Source: Bacillota bacterium (lineage in GTDB: Bacteria; Bacillota; Clostridia; Christensenellales; SZUA-584). Taken from it: a stretch of DNA of 14,522 nt. The stretch is from assembly GCA_023391105.1 (NCBI GenBank), contig JAEWBO010000035.1, positions 1 through 14,522 on the forward strand. The letters are read 5' to 3'. This document shows, piece after piece, positions 12,991 through 14,522 of the stretch (position 1 is its first letter; every line of letters begins with the position of its first letter). The translations under genes were made by a program, and so were the position numbers. Below the pieces are notes generated by a model, which was not told the DNA's origin, made no database searches, and saw nothing but the letters and a program-made list of their open reading frames with translations.

Positions 12991-14229
12991 CTACATTTTG
13001 AGCACAAAGTCTGCATAACCTTCAGTGCCATGCTCGCCAAGGTCGAGGCCTATGACCTCCTCTTCCTTGGTAACGCGCAGACCAACCGTATGCTTTAAGA
13101 GCTTGAACAATCCAAACGCAAGTACCAGTGTCCAGATGGCGTATGAAATCACACCGATCGCCTGAACAGCGAGAAGATCAAAGGAACCTGTGGTGATAAG
13201 GCCGCCCTCTGTTGCAAAAATGCCGACCATCAATGTACCTGTTACGCCGCAGAAGCAGTGAACCGGAATAGCACCCACCGGGTCGTCGATTTTCAACACC
13301 TTCTCAAGGAACGGAACACCTGCCACAATCACAACACCCCCAATGATGCCGATTGCGATGGCACCCCACATGCTGACCGCTGCGCAGCCTGCCGTAATGG
13401 CCACCAGGCCACCCAAAGCGCCATTCAATGTCATCGACACATCAGGCTTACCGTACTTGAGCCAGGTAATGATCATAACAGTCAGAGCGCCCGCAGCCGC
13501 TGCGAGGTTGGTCGTCATAGCGATGTGACCGATGCTCTCATCCAGCGCCAGCGTAGAGCCGGGGTTGAATCCGAACCAGCCAAACCAGAGGATGAACACA
13601 CCAAGTGCGCCGATAACGATGTTGTGGCCCGGTATCGCGTTGGGCGTACCATCTTCTTTAAACTTGCCAATACGAGGTCCAAGTATCGCCGCGCCCACAA
13701 GAGCGCACCAGCCGCCCACGGAGTGAACGAGTGTCGAGCCCGCGAAGTCGATCATGCCCGTCCAGCTGCCGATTGTCAGTGTCGAAAGCCAGCCGCCGCC
13801 CCATAGCCAGTGTCCCGCGATGGGATAAATGATCAAGCTGATCACTGCACTGTATATGACGTAAGAAATAAACTTTGTTCTTTCAGCCATAGCACCCGAA
13901 ACAATTGTCGCAGACGTTGCGCAGAAAACCGTCTGGAAGATGATTGATACGGGAGCGTCAGTCAGTGCCGGATCGATAAACTTGCTGCCGCCGATTATAC
14001 CTGCAATATCATCGCCGTACATCAGGCCGTAGCCGACCACAAAGAACAGCAGCGACCCGATAGCAAAATCCATAAGGTTCTTCATGATAATGTTGCTTGC
14101 GTTCTTCGCACGTGTGAAGCCGGCCTCCACCATCGCGAATCCAGCTTGCATGAAGAACACGAGAATCGCCGCGATAAGCACCCATAGCGTATCGAGCGTC
14201 TCCACTTTTGTCAATAATTCTTCGGTCAT
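12991..14229 (-). CDS. amt: Ammonium transporter Amt
   Basis: 412 residues with about 11 membrane segments; a trimeric channel of the cytoplasmic membrane that takes up ammonium as NH3 plus proton. The twin pore histidines are H169 (TLVHSVGG) and H324 (IPVHCFCG), and the recruiting Asp is D161 (DFAG). The GFNPGST and DDPVGAIPVH blocks are family hallmarks. An in-frame GTG at 14241 would add four residues but overlaps the ribosome site; ATG 14229 sits 8 bases after AAGGTGG and is preferred. The C-terminal tail (RVTKEEEVIGLDLGEHGTEGY) is the usual cytosolic tail contacting PII. The PII gene lies upstream on the same strand, so regulation by nitrogen status through GlnK blocking is expected. Confidence 0.97.
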   Translation of the reverse strand: MTEELLTKVETLDTLWVLIAAILVFFMQAGFAMVEAGFTRAKNASNIIMKNLMDFAIGSLLFFVVGYGLMYGDDIAGIIGGSKFIDPALTDAPVSIIFQTVFCATSATIVSGAMAERTKFISYVIYSAVISLIIYPIAGHWLWGGGWLSTLTIGSWTGMIDFAGSTLVHSVGGWCALVGAAILGPRIGKFKEDGTPNAIPGHNIVIGALGVFILWFGWFGFNPGSTLALDESIGHIAMTTNLAAAAGALTVMIITWLKYGKPDVSMTLNGALGGLVAITAGCAAVSMWGAIAIGIIGGVVIVAGVPFLEKVLKIDDPVGAIPVHCFCGVTGTLMVGIFATEGGLITTGSFDLLAVQAIGVISYAIWTLVLAFGLFKLLKHTVGLRVTKEEEVIGLDLGEHGTEGYADFVLKM

Positions 14230-14303
14230 TTGCGATTCCACCTTTCAAAATCTTTAAAATTTATTATTGCATGCCCTACTCATTGTTGAATTTCCGTTGA
14301 AAC

Positions 14304-14346
14304 AAAAAAACCGCACAATAAAAGCCAAATACTTTTACTGCCGGTT
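14304..14346 (-). terminator. Terminator between glnK and amt
   Basis: On the minus strand AACCG (14342-14346) pairs with CGGTT (14309-14313) and an inner GTAAAAG with CTTTTAT, with a small internal bulge, followed by seven T (14304-14310). It lies about 45 bases past the glnK stop and 75 before the amt ATG. It would lower amt relative to glnK, or amt has its own promoter; only weak -10-like AT-rich words are seen at 14245-14265. Confidence 0.75.
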
Positions 14347-14391
14347 CTGCATCGAGCCGAAGTCAACCCTTATTCTTAATGTCAAATGTGC

Positions 14392-14522
14392 TTATAGCAC
14401 GATATCCCCTTTTTCACCTGTTCTTACTCTCACGGCATCATCAATCGGAATGACAAAGATTTTGCCGTCGCCAACCTCTCCGGTTTTGATTCCCGCAATG
14501 GTTGCATCGATGAGCTTATCGA
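14392..14522 (-). CDS. glnK: PII nitrogen regulatory protein, C-terminal fragment
   Basis: The last 42 codons of a gene that continues past the right edge. The sequence IKTGEVGDGKIFVIPIDDAV followed by RVRTGEKGD is the conserved C-terminal signature of the PII family (TGxxGDGKIF, then R-x-RTGE), which forms the ATP/ADP/2-oxoglutarate site at the trimer interface. The T-loop, including the uridylylated Tyr if present, lies outside the window, so GlnB and GlnK cannot be separated by sequence; linkage to amt favours GlnK. Complete PII proteins are about 112 residues, so roughly two thirds is missing only because the window ends. Confidence 0.93.
   Translation of the reverse strand, partial: DKLIDATIAGIKTGEVGDGKIFVIPIDDAVRVRTGEKGDIVL

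Noticed and set aside
14229..14260. amt ribosome site as a target of the sRNA's CCACC repeats
   Set aside because: Only the five bases GGUGG pair; flanking bases mismatch, so this is no better than chance.

Overview
The window looks like chromosome from a Gram-positive bacterium of the Clostridia type (Firmicutes, moderate GC). The grounds are strong AGGAGG-type ribosome sites, tilS-hpt-ftsH in the order familiar from Bacillus and relatives, a mnmE-mnmG pair, a glnK-amt pair, a class I c-di-GMP riboswitch, and a yvl-like envelope cassette with a DUF2089 protein. No phage, insertion sequence, CRISPR array, tRNA or rRNA gene is visible inside it. Genus cannot be fixed from this sequence.

Left edge (1-600): no gene. 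Four consensus-type promoters point left out of the window. Their TTGACA boxes start at 58, 169, 283 and 394, an almost regular 111-114 bp period. This is the architecture of a strong stable-RNA promoter array, so an rRNA operon probably lies just off the left edge (inference). A rightward promoter at 544-572, preceded by a 21-bp-period direct repeat, serves the next operon.

601-3374 (+): a tightly packed cassette of a DUF2089 zinc-ribbon/HTH protein, a SHOCT-like protein, an unrecognised small protein that resembles the C-terminal part of its neighbour, and a YvlD-type 4-TM 'phage holin family' membrane protein, then an MFS exporter. It resembles the yvl envelope-stress operons of Bacillus.

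3575-4526 (-): ksgA/rsmA with its own terminator.

4665-5429: the most unusual part. A perfect sigma-A promoter (TTGACA-17-TATAAT) drives a roughly 97-nt transcript with no credible ORF, made of a 5' terminal hairpin, a CCA-repeat single-stranded stretch and a very strong terminator: a probable small regulatory RNA. Facing it on the minus strand is a 91-codon gene of unknown function with a perfect ribosome site, preceded by a clear GEMM-I c-di-GMP riboswitch with an 8-bp P1 stem.

5568-12863 (-): housekeeping block read right to left as mnmE-mnmG-tilS-hpt-ftsH. MnmE/MnmG and TilS all modify the tRNA wobble position; Hpt salvages purines; FtsH is the membrane AAA+ protease. ftsH has its own promoter (TTGAAA-17-TAGAAT) with a perfect 9-bp dyad lying on the -35 box. 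tilS has a promoter so close to its ATG that the mRNA would be nearly leaderless.

12948-14522 (-): nitrogen acquisition: the 3' end of a PII gene (glnK), a terminator, then amt (ammonium channel) with its own terminator.
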